From [Clostridium] saccharolyticum WM1 (GTDB taxonomy: Bacteria > Bacillota > Clostridia > Lachnospirales > Lachnospiraceae), in contig NC_014376.1 of the NCBI RefSeq assembly GCF_000144625.1, positions 1,612,001-1,676,000 of the forward strand: a stretch of 64,000 bases of DNA, in the 5' to 3' direction. The translations under genes were made by a program, and so were the position numbers. Under the pieces are notes generated by a model. It made no database searches and had not been told where the DNA came from. It was given only the letters and a program-made list of their open reading frames with translations. Of this stretch, positions 17,686 through 26,893 are shown piece after piece (position 1 is the first letter of the stretch; every line of letters begins with the position of its first letter).

Positions 17686-19047
17686 TCATAAAAGTCTCCT
17701 GTGAAATAAATTTGTTCGAAAAAGCAAAGCGCCTAAGGCCATGATAACAAAAAACACAATCAGATAAGCAACTGCAGCAATTCCGTGGGCAAACCAGGCG
17801 GCAGCGATCATAAATACACAGCCTGCAAGGGAGAGGCAGGGCATTAATACCCGGTTAAAGAAATTAAGCTCTTTGCCTTTAACCATGAACATAATAAAAA
17901 TAGGGATGTACAGGGCATAAATTGTGATAATAGGCAATTCGGAAGAATCAAAGCGGAAGAACCCAAACCAGTTGGAGGATAAGTTTGCACCATAAAAATA
18001 AAACAGCCAGATGCCGCATAGAAATAATCCCATGATTGCGGAATTTACTGGCATATTGGTTGCCGGATCGATCTGGCTGAAAACCCATGGTTTAGGGCCA
18101 AGGCCTCTGGCGGCAATGGAATAGATTCCCCGGGTACAGCCAAGCATCAGCCCATTTAAGGTCCCCAGGCATGAAATAATAACAAATACAAACAACAGGG
18201 AACCGCCTGCTGAAGAGAAAACCGTCTGGAATGCCAGCTTGGCACCGGATTCTCCTCCGGCCATCATCAGTTCATTTTTAATAGTACCGGCCAGCCCAAT
18301 GTAATACAGGATATATATTGACATGGTAATAAAGGTGCCTGCGATCAAAGCCAGTGGAAGATTTTTCTTTGCGTTTCTTAATTCTGCGTTGATACAGGTA
18401 GCTATGATCCAGCCTTCATAAGCAAAGCTGGCTGCAACAATAGCCGTAAATAATCCGTTAGAGGAGCTTTGGGACACGTAATGAGTGAAATTGTACATGG
18501 TCATACCGCTTCGGACTCCTGCAAAGGTTCCAACCACTGCCATTAAAAAGAGGGGAATCAGTTTGATGACCGTAGTGCTTACCTGGAATTTTCCGGCCAA
18601 AACAGGTGATAATGCATTCATAGTAAAGCTTGAAACCAGGTAAAGACAGGCAATGGTCATACATTCTCCGCCGGTAATGGAAAAGCCGAAAATTACACAG
18701 GTATACCGGGCGGAAACCCACGCCAGTACCGAGGTTATTGTAGGATAATAAATCGCTGCCATAAACCAGCCCACATAGTAGGCATAGGTTTTCCCCATAG
18801 CTGCTTCCGCATAATCCACCACTCCGTTAATATACTGATATTTGGTAGCCATGACAGAAAACGTATACGCACAGGAAATCATAATGATACCGCCGATCAC
18901 CCATGCCAGGATGCCCTGCTTTAAATTGCCTCCGGTTGCAGTAAGGATCTTTTCCGCTTTAAAAAACACGCCGCTGCCGATGACGATACCTACAACCATT
19001 GCGATCGCTGTAAAAAGACCATATTTTTTTTCTAACTTCGGTTCCAT
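17686..19047 (-). CDS. APC family amino acid permease
   Basis: This 453-residue integral membrane protein has about 12 hydrophobic segments. The N-terminus GLFTAIAMVVGIVIGSGVFF is the APC superfamily helix 1 with its GSG substrate loop. Other matches are AYAYYVGWF-like segments and SFAYEGWIIATCINAEL in helix 6, where amino acid transporters bind substrate. It probably imports or exchanges an amino acid, specificity unknown. It lies alone; the EFR1 relic adjoins its stop codon, which hints at a deletion that brought the two together. Confidence 0.87.
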   Translation of the reverse strand: MEPKLEKKYGLFTAIAMVVGIVIGSGVFFKAEKILTATGGNLKQGILAWVIGGIIMISCAYTFSVMATKYQYINGVVDYAEAAMGKTYAYYVGWFMAAIYYPTITSVLAWVSARYTCVIFGFSITGGECMTIACLYLVSSFTMNALSPVLAGKFQVSTTVIKLIPLFLMAVVGTFAGVRSGMTMYNFTHYVSQSSSNGLFTAIVAASFAYEGWIIATCINAELRNAKKNLPLALIAGTFITMSIYILYYIGLAGTIKNELMMAGGESGAKLAFQTVFSSAGGSLLFVFVIISCLGTLNGLMLGCTRGIYSIAARGLGPKPWVFSQIDPATNMPVNSAIMGLFLCGIWLFYFYGANLSSNWFGFFRFDSSELPIITIYALYIPIFIMFMVKGKELNFFNRVLMPCLSLAGCVFMIAAAWFAHGIAAVAYLIVFFVIMALGALLFRTNLFHRRLL

Positions 19048-19498
19048 AATTTAACCAGTCCTATCTCATAGGATTCCTTTTTTCGTTATTCTTTCATCTT
19101 CAAAGTAATCATTGCCATAATACCAGGTTTTAACATATTACAATAATTTTTTTTGCGATGAAACTTTTTTTATTCTAACATAAAATTGTTTATTATTCAG
19201 CAAGAATTTTCTTTTTTAGAATTTTTTTTGGTAGATATATCTATTTGCAGAAAGACGCAAAACACATGCATTTATTTGGAAGAAGTATAGGCTTTCCGCT
19301 GGGGGACTGACGGAATTCAGGACAAGTTCAAAGCCTTTCAAAGGGAGGCCTCCGGGATTGACATAAACCCTGAAGATAAGGTATGATAAGTATCAAATAT
19401 CAGGGTCCAGAACGTCATGGATCCCGGTCCCGGAAGACAGTACCTGCAAAGCCTGACAGTGCCCAGGGTGCTTAAAAGGGAGGAAGGAGAGCAGTGCC
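19048..19498. other. Intergenic region between permease and ArsR gene
   Basis: These 451 bases hold an AT-rich promoter zone for the permease (19080-19250) and, from about 19290 to 19390, a short coding-like run (TDGIQDKFKAFQREASGIDI on the plus strand, ending at a TGA at 19387) without start codon or SD. The latter may be a gene remnant. No complete gene is supported. Confidence 0.4.
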
Positions 19499-20419
19499 AT
19501 GGCAAAAATTAAGGAATTTACCCTGGAAAATATTAAAGAAATCTGTGAATTTGGCAAAGCGGTCTCATCGCCTGTCCGGCTGGAGATCATAAAACTGTTA
19601 TATCAGGATAATTATTCCATAAGCCAGATTGCAGATGCTCTTGGTCTTCCCCAGTCCAGTGCTGCCTTTCATTTGAAGCTTCTGGAAGCAGCGGATTTAA
19701 TCCGTATGGAGGAACAGCCAGGGAGTCATGGGACCATGAAGGTATGCAGCCGGAAACAGGATTATGCCAATCTCTGTTTTCTGCCCAGAAGCAGCCAGAT
19801 CAATCAGGTGTTAAGCATTGAGATGCCTGTGGGCGCATTTGTGGGCTGCAGTATTTTTCCCACCTGCGGTTTATACACGCCCAATGGAGTCGTTGGTATG
19901 GAGGATAAGGTATACAGCTTTTATCTTCCGGAACGGATGGAGGCAGGTCTTTTATGGACGTCTAAAGGGTATGTGGAATATAAGTTCCCCAATCAGCTGC
20001 CTGCGGGTAAACAACCGGTGCGTTTGTCCTTTTCTATGGAAATATGCTCCGAGGCGCCTGGGTATGCAGAGGACTGGAAGTCTGATATCACCTTGTGGGT
20101 AAACGGCATAGAGTGTGCCACATGGTGCTGCCCCGGAGATTTTGGGTCAAGAAGAGGGAGGCTTACACCTGCCCTGTGGCCCAACGGTTCTACTCAATAT
20201 GGTATTCTGGTAAAGTGGGAGATTAGGGGAGACGGAAGCTATATGAATGGAGAGCGGGTCTCAAAAGTCAGAATCAGTGATATTTGGCTTTCGGAAAACG
20301 CTTTTGTCACCATGACCATGGGAAATAAAAAAAATGCAAAGTACGAAGGCGGCTTTAATCTCTTTGGAAAGACCTTCGGTGATTACCCCCAGGATATTCT
20401 TATGGAGATCGAATTTTGA
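19499..20419 (+). CDS. ArsR-type regulator fused to a large C-terminal ligand-like domain
   Basis: Residues 15-85 form an ArsR winged helix (SSPVRLEIIKLLYQ, SISQIADALGLPQSSAAFHLKLL). The remaining 220 residues are a beta-rich domain with many Trp, Cys and Gly residues; I do not recognise it by motif. Ordinary ArsR repressors stop near 110 residues, so this is a fusion. It lies directly upstream of the sugar ABC transporter and GH2 glycosidase and probably senses a sugar or its derivative. GGAAGGAG precedes the ATG at 19499. Metal-binding motifs of classical ArsR are absent. Confidence 0.8.
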   Translation: MAKIKEFTLENIKEICEFGKAVSSPVRLEIIKLLYQDNYSISQIADALGLPQSSAAFHLKLLEAADLIRMEEQPGSHGTMKVCSRKQDYANLCFLPRSSQINQVLSIEMPVGAFVGCSIFPTCGLYTPNGVVGMEDKVYSFYLPERMEAGLLWTSKGYVEYKFPNQLPAGKQPVRLSFSMEICSEAPGYAEDWKSDITLWVNGIECATWCCPGDFGSRRGRLTPALWPNGSTQYGILVKWEIRGDGSYMNGERVSKVRISDIWLSENAFVTMTMGNKKNAKYEGGFNLFGKTFGDYPQDILMEIEF

Positions 20420-20565
20420 TGATAAATGGAGAACCATGAAACAACTGTTTGGAAATTGTGGTTATTTTCCCGGCAGTTGTTTTTTGTTGCCTTTCTCCCG
20501 GAATGGGGAGGACTTAGATTATAACAGGAATTCTATTTTTTTGAATAAAGGTAATTCATAATAAA

Positions 20566-20585
20566 ACAGTAATACTGTTGCTAAT
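20566..20585. promoter_or_regulatory. Candidate operator 1 (CAGTAAT repeat)
   Basis: The site is CAGTAATACTGTTGCTAAT, centred on the perfect inverted repeat ACAGT-AAT-ACTGT. It recurs 104 bases downstream at 20671 with two substitutions. Likely a target of the ArsR-type protein encoded upstream. Confidence 0.5.
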
Positions 20586-20628
20586 GTAAAATATAAACAA
20601 AATAAATCAAAAATTAGGGGTTAATATA

Positions 20629-20657
20629 TTGACTTACACAATAAAAAGGTGTATGGT
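20629..20657 (+). promoter_or_regulatory. Predicted sigma-A promoter of the sugar ABC operon
   Basis: TTGACT (20629-20634) and TATGGT (20652-20657) are spaced by 17 bases. Operator 2 begins 13 bases downstream of the -10. Confidence 0.5.
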
Positions 20658-20670
20658 TGATGTATTAAAT

Positions 20671-20689
20671 CAGTAATGCTGTTGTTAAT
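20671..20689. promoter_or_regulatory. Candidate operator 2 (CAGTAAT repeat)
   Basis: CAGTAATGCTGTTGTTAAT matches operator 1 at 17 of 19 positions and lies just after the -10 box, a position suited to repression. Confidence 0.5.
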
Positions 20690-20764
20690 TCGACTTTTTG
20701 TGCGAAAAGGCAACAGGCTGTTTTATGGTATGTGAAGCAAAATGAGCAAAATAAGGAGGTAATT

Positions 20765-22168
20765 ATGAGAAGGGGTAAAAAATGGATGGCTGCCTTAGGT
20801 GCAGCGGCAGTGGTTATGGCAGCATTATCAGGATGCGGACGCAGCGCATCAACGCAGACGAGCGGGGGGACTCAGGCGGCACAAGAGAGCAAGGAGACTG
20901 CTTCAGGAGAAACTTCAGCAGCTGCGGAAGAGACAAAGAATGTCAATGACGACGGAACGGTCAACAATCCGGAGCAGGTGGCTGTGGATGCCAACAAGCT
21001 GGTCATGTGGTCCTTATTCAGCGGCGGTGACGGCGGCTTTATGTCAAAGATGATCGAGGAATATAACGGTACCAATCCAACCAAGCAGGTACAGTCCATC
21101 ATGTTGGTATGGGCGGATTATTATACAAAGCTTCAGACAGCCGTTGCTGCCGGAAAAGGACCGGATATCGGCATATCCCATGCCTCCTCTTTGCCGCAGT
21201 TGGTGGAAGACGGTGTGGTGCAGCCCATCACTTCCTATCTTGATGAGCTGGGGATCGATTTAAGCCAGCATTATTCCCAGGCTTCCATTGATGCAGTGAC
21301 CTTTGGCGGTGAGGTCTATGCGGTTCCATTGGACACTCATGCAGAGATTATGTATTTTAACAAAGGCATATTGGAGCAGGCCGGCGTGGCATTAAATGGG
21401 GCCGGAGGGGTTGACATTAAAAATGCAGATGATTTTTATGCCATCTGCGATAAAATCAAGGCTGTGATTCCGGAAGATGGCTCTACGATCGCCATCACCA
21501 GCAACGGAGACGATCCTTACCGCTTATGGTGGGCTGCTTATTTCCAAATGGGAGGAGCCCCTATTGTCAGCGATGACGGCAAGTCTGTCACTCTTGATAA
21601 GGAAAAGGCTGTTAAGGCGGCAGAGTTTGTAAAGGGGCTTTATGACAAAGGCTATGTTAAGGAAGGGATTGATGACCACCAGAAATTCTTCCAGAGCGGA
21701 AAAGCAGGTATCTGCATCGGCGGAACCTGGGCGGTAGGCGCTTTTGAGCAGACGGATAACTTAAACTTTGTACCGGTGGCATTTCCCAAGCTTTTTGATA
21801 CAGATAACTGCTGGGCAGATTCCCACACCTTTATTCTTCCTGCAAAGAAAGCAAGGAATGAGGCTGACAGCAAGGCTGCCGTTGAATTCATGGCAGCTGC
21901 CTCCATGAAAGGCGGAGTGACCTGGGCAAGCTCCGGCCAGATTCCGGCTTGCAAAGAGGTTCTTGCAAGTGATGAATATAAGGCTCTTCCATACAGAAGC
22001 AGCTACATGTCAGAGGTTGAGAAAGCAGTTCTTCCGGCTAAGGTATCTACCTTTAACGGAATGAAGAAGGGCATGATCGACAGCCTTGATACCATCTGGA
22101 CGGGAAAAGGAGATGCTGCTTCCGGTATAGATGCGCTTTATGATGAGCTTGAATCAAACCTTCCGTAA
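20765..22168 (+). CDS. Sugar ABC transporter substrate-binding lipoprotein
   Basis: This is a 467-residue extracellular solute-binding protein (family 1, MalE-like) anchored as a lipoprotein. The signal peptide has a basic start, a hydrophobic core and lipobox LSGC (Cys25), followed by a Ser/Thr/Glu-rich linker to about residue 70. The body contains LVMWSLFSGGDGGFMSKMI and GKAGICIGGTWAVGAFE, typical of carbohydrate-binding members. The start at 20765 follows AAGGAGGT; an earlier in-frame ATG at 20732 would extend past the signal peptide. It feeds the two permeases downstream. No ATPase is encoded here, so a shared MsmX-type ATPase is likely. Confidence 0.92.
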   Translation: MRRGKKWMAALGAAAVVMAALSGCGRSASTQTSGGTQAAQESKETASGETSAAAEETKNVNDDGTVNNPEQVAVDANKLVMWSLFSGGDGGFMSKMIEEYNGTNPTKQVQSIMLVWADYYTKLQTAVAAGKGPDIGISHASSLPQLVEDGVVQPITSYLDELGIDLSQHYSQASIDAVTFGGEVYAVPLDTHAEIMYFNKGILEQAGVALNGAGGVDIKNADDFYAICDKIKAVIPEDGSTIAITSNGDDPYRLWWAAYFQMGGAPIVSDDGKSVTLDKEKAVKAAEFVKGLYDKGYVKEGIDDHQKFFQSGKAGICIGGTWAVGAFEQTDNLNFVPVAFPKLFDTDNCWADSHTFILPAKKARNEADSKAAVEFMAAASMKGGVTWASSGQIPACKEVLASDEYKALPYRSSYMSEVEKAVLPAKVSTFNGMKKGMIDSLDTIWTGKGDAASGIDALYDELESNLP

Positions 22169-22182
22169 TAACTGCATAACAG

Positions 22183-22205
22183 AGGGGGGATATTTCCCCC
22201 CTTTT
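22183..22205 (+). terminator. Attenuating hairpin between binding protein and permease genes
   Basis: GGGGGGA and TCCCCCC form a 7-bp stem with a 4-base loop, followed by TTTT. Such hairpins commonly lower permease expression relative to the binding protein. Confidence 0.6.
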
Positions 22206-22219
22206 ATAAAAGGAATTGT

Positions 22220-23140
22220 ATGGTTGGGGAGGACAGGGATTTGAGCAGAAGCAGAAAAATAAGAGATATGGTTACGGGCCTTGGATTGTGCTTTCCTTTT
22301 TTGGCCTTATATACGGTCTTTACCATTTGGCCGGTGGTCCAGGGGCTGTATGTGAGCCTGCATAAGTGGTCCCTAATGGGTAAGGTAAAATTCATAGGAC
22401 TGGATAATTACATTAAATTTTTATCGGATCAGAAGTTTGTTGACGCATTGAAGCATACGGTCATCTTTGTCGGTCTTTCTGTACCCTTTCTGGTGATCAT
22501 GGCTTTGATACTGGCCCTGTTTGCCAACAGGCCGGTAAAGATCAGGCGGGGGTTAAGGATTGCATATTATCTTCCCAGCATTATTTCCGTTTCCGTTGCG
22601 TCTTTTATTGCAAAATATATGTTTGCGCCCTATATGGGCTTTGTAAACGGAATACTTCATCTGACGGGTCTTTTAGGTCCTGGATCGGAAATACAATGGC
22701 TGATTGACACCAATCATGCATGGGCAGTCGTTACCATAATGACCGTATGGTGGACGGTAGGGTTTTCCATGCTTTTATATTTATCTGCTCTGCAGGAAAT
22801 TTCTCCGGAGATTTACGAGGCTGCGGAAATCGACGGAGCAGCAAAATGGCAGCAGTTATTGTCCATTGTCCTGCCTCTGTTAAAGCCCACCACTTACTTA
22901 ATCGTTATGCTGCAGATCATTGCAAGCTTTAAGGTGTTCGGCCAGATTCAGTTAATCACGGCGGGAGGACCGGCAGGAAGCACAAAGCCCTTGATCCAGT
23001 ACATTTATGAAACGGGATTTACGAAAAACAATATGGGCTATGCCGCTGCCATGTCCTATGTGCTGTTTGCCATTCTGGTGGTTTGCACCCTCATCCAGAA
23101 GGCGGTTCAGAAAAGGGGGGAAATGAAAGATGAAGCATAA
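22220..23140 (+). CDS. Sugar ABC transporter permease (MalF-like)
   Basis: This 306-residue inner-membrane permease has six predicted helices. The N-terminal helix FPFLALYTVFTIWPVVQGLY and the EAA loop EIYEAAEIDGAAKWQQLLSI (about residues 197-216) identify it as a MalF/UgpA-type carbohydrate permease. AAAGGAAT precedes the ATG at 22220, and an alternative TTG lies 24 bases further on. Its 3' end overlaps the next permease by 11 bases. Confidence 0.93.
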   Translation: MVGEDRDLSRSRKIRDMVTGLGLCFPFLALYTVFTIWPVVQGLYVSLHKWSLMGKVKFIGLDNYIKFLSDQKFVDALKHTVIFVGLSVPFLVIMALILALFANRPVKIRRGLRIAYYLPSIISVSVASFIAKYMFAPYMGFVNGILHLTGLLGPGSEIQWLIDTNHAWAVVTIMTVWWTVGFSMLLYLSALQEISPEIYEAAEIDGAAKWQQLLSIVLPLLKPTTYLIVMLQIIASFKVFGQIQLITAGGPAGSTKPLIQYIYETGFTKNNMGYAAAMSYVLFAILVVCTLIQKAVQKRGEMKDEA

Positions 23141-23960
23141 GAAAATAAAGGCAGGAAGTATTGTTTTGACTCTTCTGTCCGCCGGGCTGGCTGTCATGTT
23201 TCTGGCACCTGTGATCTGGGCCTTTTTTGTATCCCTGCAGTATGAAGGGAAGCAGATTAAAAGCGTGGTCAGCTGGTTCTCTCCTCCCTATACCTTAGGG
23301 AATTATCTGGACCTGATTATCGGCTCTGATGTTGCCAAGTGGCTGCTTAATTCCGTAATTGTTGCGGTGCTGGTTACGGTTTTGACTATCCTTTTTTCCT
23401 CTATGGCCGCCTATGCCCTGTCAAAAATTAAATTTATGGGAAGAAATAAACTTTATTTTTACTTTTTGCTGGGACTCATGGTTCCCGGAGAAGCGACCAT
23501 TGTTCCGCTGTTTATCACGGCTAACAGCATGCACTTAATTGATTCTTACGCAGGTCTGCTTCTGCCTTCTGTGGCAGTATCCATGAATCTGATCATCATG
23601 GTTACTTTTTTTAAGGGAATTCCGGATTCCCTCATAGAAGCCGCAAGAATTGACGGCGCCGGAGAGCTCACGATTTTCGCCAGGATCATCATGCCCTTAT
23701 CAAAGGCGGTGCTTTCCACGATCAGCATTTTCGCATTTATCGGAAGCTGGAATAATTATCTGTGGCCTCTGCTTTGTGCCATGGACAGCAGTAAATTTAC
23801 ATTGCCTGTTGGAATTCCCATTTTCGCCGGAACTTACACCGTAGATTATGTGAAGCCAATGACGGCCAATATGATTGCTTCCATACCTGCCATGATTATT
23901 TATCTGATTTTTGAAAAGCAGATCGTGCAGGGAATTACCATGTCCGGCGTTAAGGGCTGA
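23130..23960 (+). CDS. Sugar ABC transporter permease (MalG-like)
   Basis: This 276-residue partner permease has six predicted helices and the EAA motif SLIEAARIDGAGELTIFARI (about residues 167-186), typical of MalG/UgpE proteins. It pairs with the 22220 product to form the membrane channel. Translation starts at 23130 within the end of the previous gene, behind GGGGGG, so the two are coupled. Confidence 0.93.
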   Translation: MKHKKIKAGSIVLTLLSAGLAVMFLAPVIWAFFVSLQYEGKQIKSVVSWFSPPYTLGNYLDLIIGSDVAKWLLNSVIVAVLVTVLTILFSSMAAYALSKIKFMGRNKLYFYFLLGLMVPGEATIVPLFITANSMHLIDSYAGLLLPSVAVSMNLIIMVTFFKGIPDSLIEAARIDGAGELTIFARIIMPLSKAVLSTISIFAFIGSWNNYLWPLLCAMDSSKFTLPVGIPIFAGTYTVDYVKPMTANMIASIPAMIIYLIFEKQIVQGITMSGVKG

Positions 23961-23972
23961 CATGCGTATTAA

Positions 23973-24030
23973 AGAAACACCTGAAAGGTGTACCTTCCTG
24001 CCTTACAAAAGGCGGGAAAGAGGAAAGGAG
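23973..24030 (+). repeat. Two-hairpin RBS-linked intergenic repeat, copy ahead of the GH2 gene
   Basis: GAAACACC-TGAA-AGGTGTACCTTCCTGCC followed by AAAAGGCGGGAAAGAGGAAAGGAG. Both arms of the family are visible: ACACC/GGTGT and GCC/GGC, with the AAGAGGAAAGGAG ribosome binding site at the end. Confidence 0.65.
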
Positions 24031-24040
24031 ATACAATTAC

Positions 24041-25840
24041 ATGCGATGCTATCAAAAGGACTATCCAAGACCGCAATTTGTCCGTAAGGACTGGACCAGC
24101 TTAAATGGTATCTGGGACTTCGGTTTTGACGACGACAATAAAGGAGAAACCGAAGGCTGGTATAAGGGGTTCCTGGGGGAACAGGAGATATGCGTACCCT
24201 TTACTTATGAAACAAAGAAAAGCAACATTCATGACGAAGGGGTCCATCATTTTGTGTGGTATGGCCGCAGGTTTCAGGCAGAAAAAGAGAAATTAACCGG
24301 AAATAAACTGCTTCTGCATTTTGAGGGAAGTGATTTCCTTACAAAAGTATGGATCAATGGCCAGTTTGCCGGAGCGCACGAAGGAGGATATTCCCGCTTT
24401 TCCTTTGATATCTCAAATCTTGTAACAGATGGGGAAAACCTTGTGGTTGTAAAAGCGGAGGACCATCTGGACCCTCAGCAGCCCAGAGGAAAGCAGCGGT
24501 GGGTTCCGGAAAACTTCGGTTGCTGGTATGTTCAGACAACAGGGATCTGGAAGACCGTTTGGATGGAGTATGTACCGGACATCAGCTTACGCTCCGTGAA
24601 AATGACCCCCAATTTACCAGAGGGCAGACTGGAACTGGAATATACTGTGGATTGTCCCGAAGTTCTTGACGGAAGAAGACTGGAGGTGGAGGCAGCCGTA
24701 AGCTATGAGGGCAGGTTTGTTACAAGGATTCTGACTGCCATAGGGAAAAATCCTACAAAGGTTTCCATTGATCTGGAAGCAGCTGAGGCAGACGATCCTT
24801 GGGGGATACGCACATGGTCTCCTGCGGAACCACGTCTGTATGACATTCGTTTCCTCACCCGGTATGACGGAGAAGTGTGTGACGAGGCAGGGTCATATTT
24901 TGGGATGCGGGAGATTCGGATCGAAGGTACCAACGTTCTTCTCAACGGGGCACCGTTGTACCAGAGGCTGATCCTTGACCAGGGGTATTGGGAAGACACC
25001 CATCTGACGCCCCCGGATGAGGAAGCGCTGATCCAGGATATTGAAAAGATCCATGCCCTGGGTTATAACGGTTTAAGAAAGCATCAAAAAACAGAGGATG
25101 AAAGGTTCCTTTACTGGTGTGACGTAAAGGGGATGCTGGTCTGGAGCGAGGCCCCGGCCGCTTACGTATATTCCGACCGGGCAGTGGAGCTGTTTACAAG
25201 GGAATGGATGGATATTGTAAAGCAGAATTATAATCATCCTTCCATTATAACCTGGACTCCTATCAATGAATCCTGGGGAGTGCCTCAGGTTGAGACAAAC
25301 AGAACGCAGCAGCATTTTACGGAGGGAATTTATCATCTGACCAAAAGCATGGACCAATACCGCCCGGTGATTGTAAATGACGGCTGGGAGCATACGGTTT
25401 CCGACATAATCACCCTTCACGACTATGAAGAGAAGGGGGAGGTACTAAAAAAACGTTACACCCAATACAAGGATGAGATTATGACGGCAGAGATTTACCA
25501 CTCCACTTCTAAATCGGCTTTTGCCAACGGCTTTTCCTACAAGGGCCAGCCGGTGATAATCAGTGAATTTGGAGGCATCGCATTTGACCGTGACAAGGAG
25601 GGCTGGGGGTATGGGAATAAGGTTATTACAAAAGAGGATTTTTTAAAACGGTTTGACAGCATTACAACGGCCATTAAGGAGATTCCCTATGTATGCGGTT
25701 ATTGCTATACACAGGTTACAGATGTTCAGCAGGAGGTCAATGGATTAATGGATATCAGAAGAAACGCTAAGGTGGATCCTGAGAGAATAAAGGAAATTAA
25801 TGAGAGAAGAGTGGCCTATTGGAGGGATGAACTCCGTTAG
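24041..25840 (+). CDS. Glycoside hydrolase family 2 protein (beta-glucuronidase/beta-galactosidase type)
   Basis: This 599-residue enzyme has the three-domain GH2 layout: N-terminal sugar-binding jelly roll (about 1-180, with VWINGQFAGAHEGGYSRFSF), an immunoglobulin-like domain (180-290) and a TIM barrel (290-599). The acid/base is Glu410 in TWTPINESWG and the nucleophile is Glu509 in VIISEFGG; both are present. No signal peptide is seen, so it acts in the cytoplasm on sugars brought in by the ABC system upstream. Whether it cleaves glucuronides, galactosides or mannosides is not clear. It ends the operon. Confidence 0.9.
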   Translation: MRCYQKDYPRPQFVRKDWTSLNGIWDFGFDDDNKGETEGWYKGFLGEQEICVPFTYETKKSNIHDEGVHHFVWYGRRFQAEKEKLTGNKLLLHFEGSDFLTKVWINGQFAGAHEGGYSRFSFDISNLVTDGENLVVVKAEDHLDPQQPRGKQRWVPENFGCWYVQTTGIWKTVWMEYVPDISLRSVKMTPNLPEGRLELEYTVDCPEVLDGRRLEVEAAVSYEGRFVTRILTAIGKNPTKVSIDLEAAEADDPWGIRTWSPAEPRLYDIRFLTRYDGEVCDEAGSYFGMREIRIEGTNVLLNGAPLYQRLILDQGYWEDTHLTPPDEEALIQDIEKIHALGYNGLRKHQKTEDERFLYWCDVKGMLVWSEAPAAYVYSDRAVELFTREWMDIVKQNYNHPSIITWTPINESWGVPQVETNRTQQHFTEGIYHLTKSMDQYRPVIVNDGWEHTVSDIITLHDYEEKGEVLKKRYTQYKDEIMTAEIYHSTSKSAFANGFSYKGQPVIISEFGGIAFDRDKEGWGYGNKVITKEDFLKRFDSITTAIKEIPYVCGYCYTQVTDVQQEVNGLMDIRRNAKVDPERIKEINERRVAYWRDELR

Positions 25841-25870
25841 GAATATTCCTGAAAAAAGCTGCTTATATAA

Positions 25871-25906
25871 CAACAGCCACTATCATAAAAGTGGCTGTTG
25901 CTTTTT
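25871..25906 (+). terminator. Terminator of the carbohydrate operon
   Basis: CAACAGCCACT and AGTGGCTGTTG form a perfect 11-bp stem with an 8-base loop, then CTTTTT. Positioned 30 bases after the GH2 stop. Confidence 0.9.
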
Positions 25907-26093
25907 ACTTTGCTGGGATTATGGATTGAACGTAAGCGAGCATTTCCGCTTTTGACTGGATCGAATGAGTGTGATCTATGATCTGCTGCTGTGCTTGTGG
26001 TGCCAGAGAGAAAAAGTAATCCATAGCCTGATATTCTTCAAGCGCTAAACCTAGGCCAACCGGCAATTCTGTGCCGCTTTTATATTTTTCCAT
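25905..26093 (-). CDS. Small clostridial protein (62 aa), unknown
   Basis: The start at 26093 follows GAGG with eight-base spacing and gives a 62-residue soluble protein, beginning MEKYKSGTELPVGLGLALE. It has a compact pattern seen in small clostridial proteins: an LPVGLGLAL motif, then AMDYFFSLAPQAQQQIIDHT and SKAEMLAYVQSI. I recall similar short proteins in related clostridia, but no function is known. The longer ORF upstream lacks an SD. Confidence 0.65.
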   Translation of the reverse strand: MEKYKSGTELPVGLGLALEEYQAMDYFFSLAPQAQQQIIDHTHSIQSKAEMLAYVQSIIPAK

Positions 26094-26203
26094 ATTAAAA
26101 CCTCTTCTGATTCTTGCTGTTTCTTCAGTGATATGGGATATTATTAATCCTTTTTGGAAAATTATACATAGGACAGAGGCGGGATAGGAGAGGGTGGATT
26201 GAG

Positions 26204-26791
26204 CTATAGGATGAACCACCATACAAGGGTTGTGACCCCGGCACCGATGATGCAGCAGATGATATCATTCATCGTATCCACAAGCCCGGCCGGCTGAATT
26301 GCTTTTTCAGATACATGGTTAACAGAAGCGTTGACCTTTTGCCATCTCTGAGCGTTTCCGTGAGAGATACAATCGCTTATATATTCAAGTACTTCCCAAA
26401 TTACATGAAGTGTGATAGAAAAGGTAAAGCCAAAGAACAGAATCACCAATTTCATGATACCGGAGCTTATACCGGCAAAAGCAATACCAAAGCCTACAAA
26501 TCCGACTCCTGACAGGAAATGCAGAGCCCGGTCCCACCATTTATATTTATCATAAAAATAGAGAGAAGTGCCAAGGTACAAAGCCATAAATAGGATGATC
26601 CAATACACGAAGATGCTGAAGGCATCAATTTTTATTTGAAATAGAGCATGTGATAATTCTGGTAAAAAGGATAATGCAAATACTAGGAAAAGGGATTTCA
26701 GCAACTTGAAATCCCTTTTGAACATATGATAAACTGCCAGCGCAAATAAAGTACAGCGAAAAATAATTTCACAGAGATTCAAAAGATTCAT
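26204..26791 (-). CDS. Membrane protein, YjdF/DUF2238-like
   Basis: This 195-residue protein has about six hydrophobic segments. Polar motifs are YDKYKWWDRALHFLSG, HVIWEVLEY and GLVDTMNDIICCIIGA, a set resembling the DUF2238 (YjdF) family of unknown function. GAGGTGATAAT precedes the ATG at 26791. The membership is from memory of motifs and not certain. No functional partner is apparent among the neighbours. Confidence 0.6.
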   Translation of the reverse strand: MNLLNLCEIIFRCTLFALAVYHMFKRDFKLLKSLFLVFALSFLPELSHALFQIKIDAFSIFVYWIILFMALYLGTSLYFYDKYKWWDRALHFLSGVGFVGFGIAFAGISSGIMKLVILFFGFTFSITLHVIWEVLEYISDCISHGNAQRWQKVNASVNHVSEKAIQPAGLVDTMNDIICCIIGAGVTTLVWWFIL

Positions 26792-26893
26792 ATTATCACC
26801 TCACCAGATGAGTATGTACAGTGGGTGAGAAAAATATTCCTATCTGGAAACGATACACTGTCCATTATAAAAATAAAATGATATCCTTGTTTC

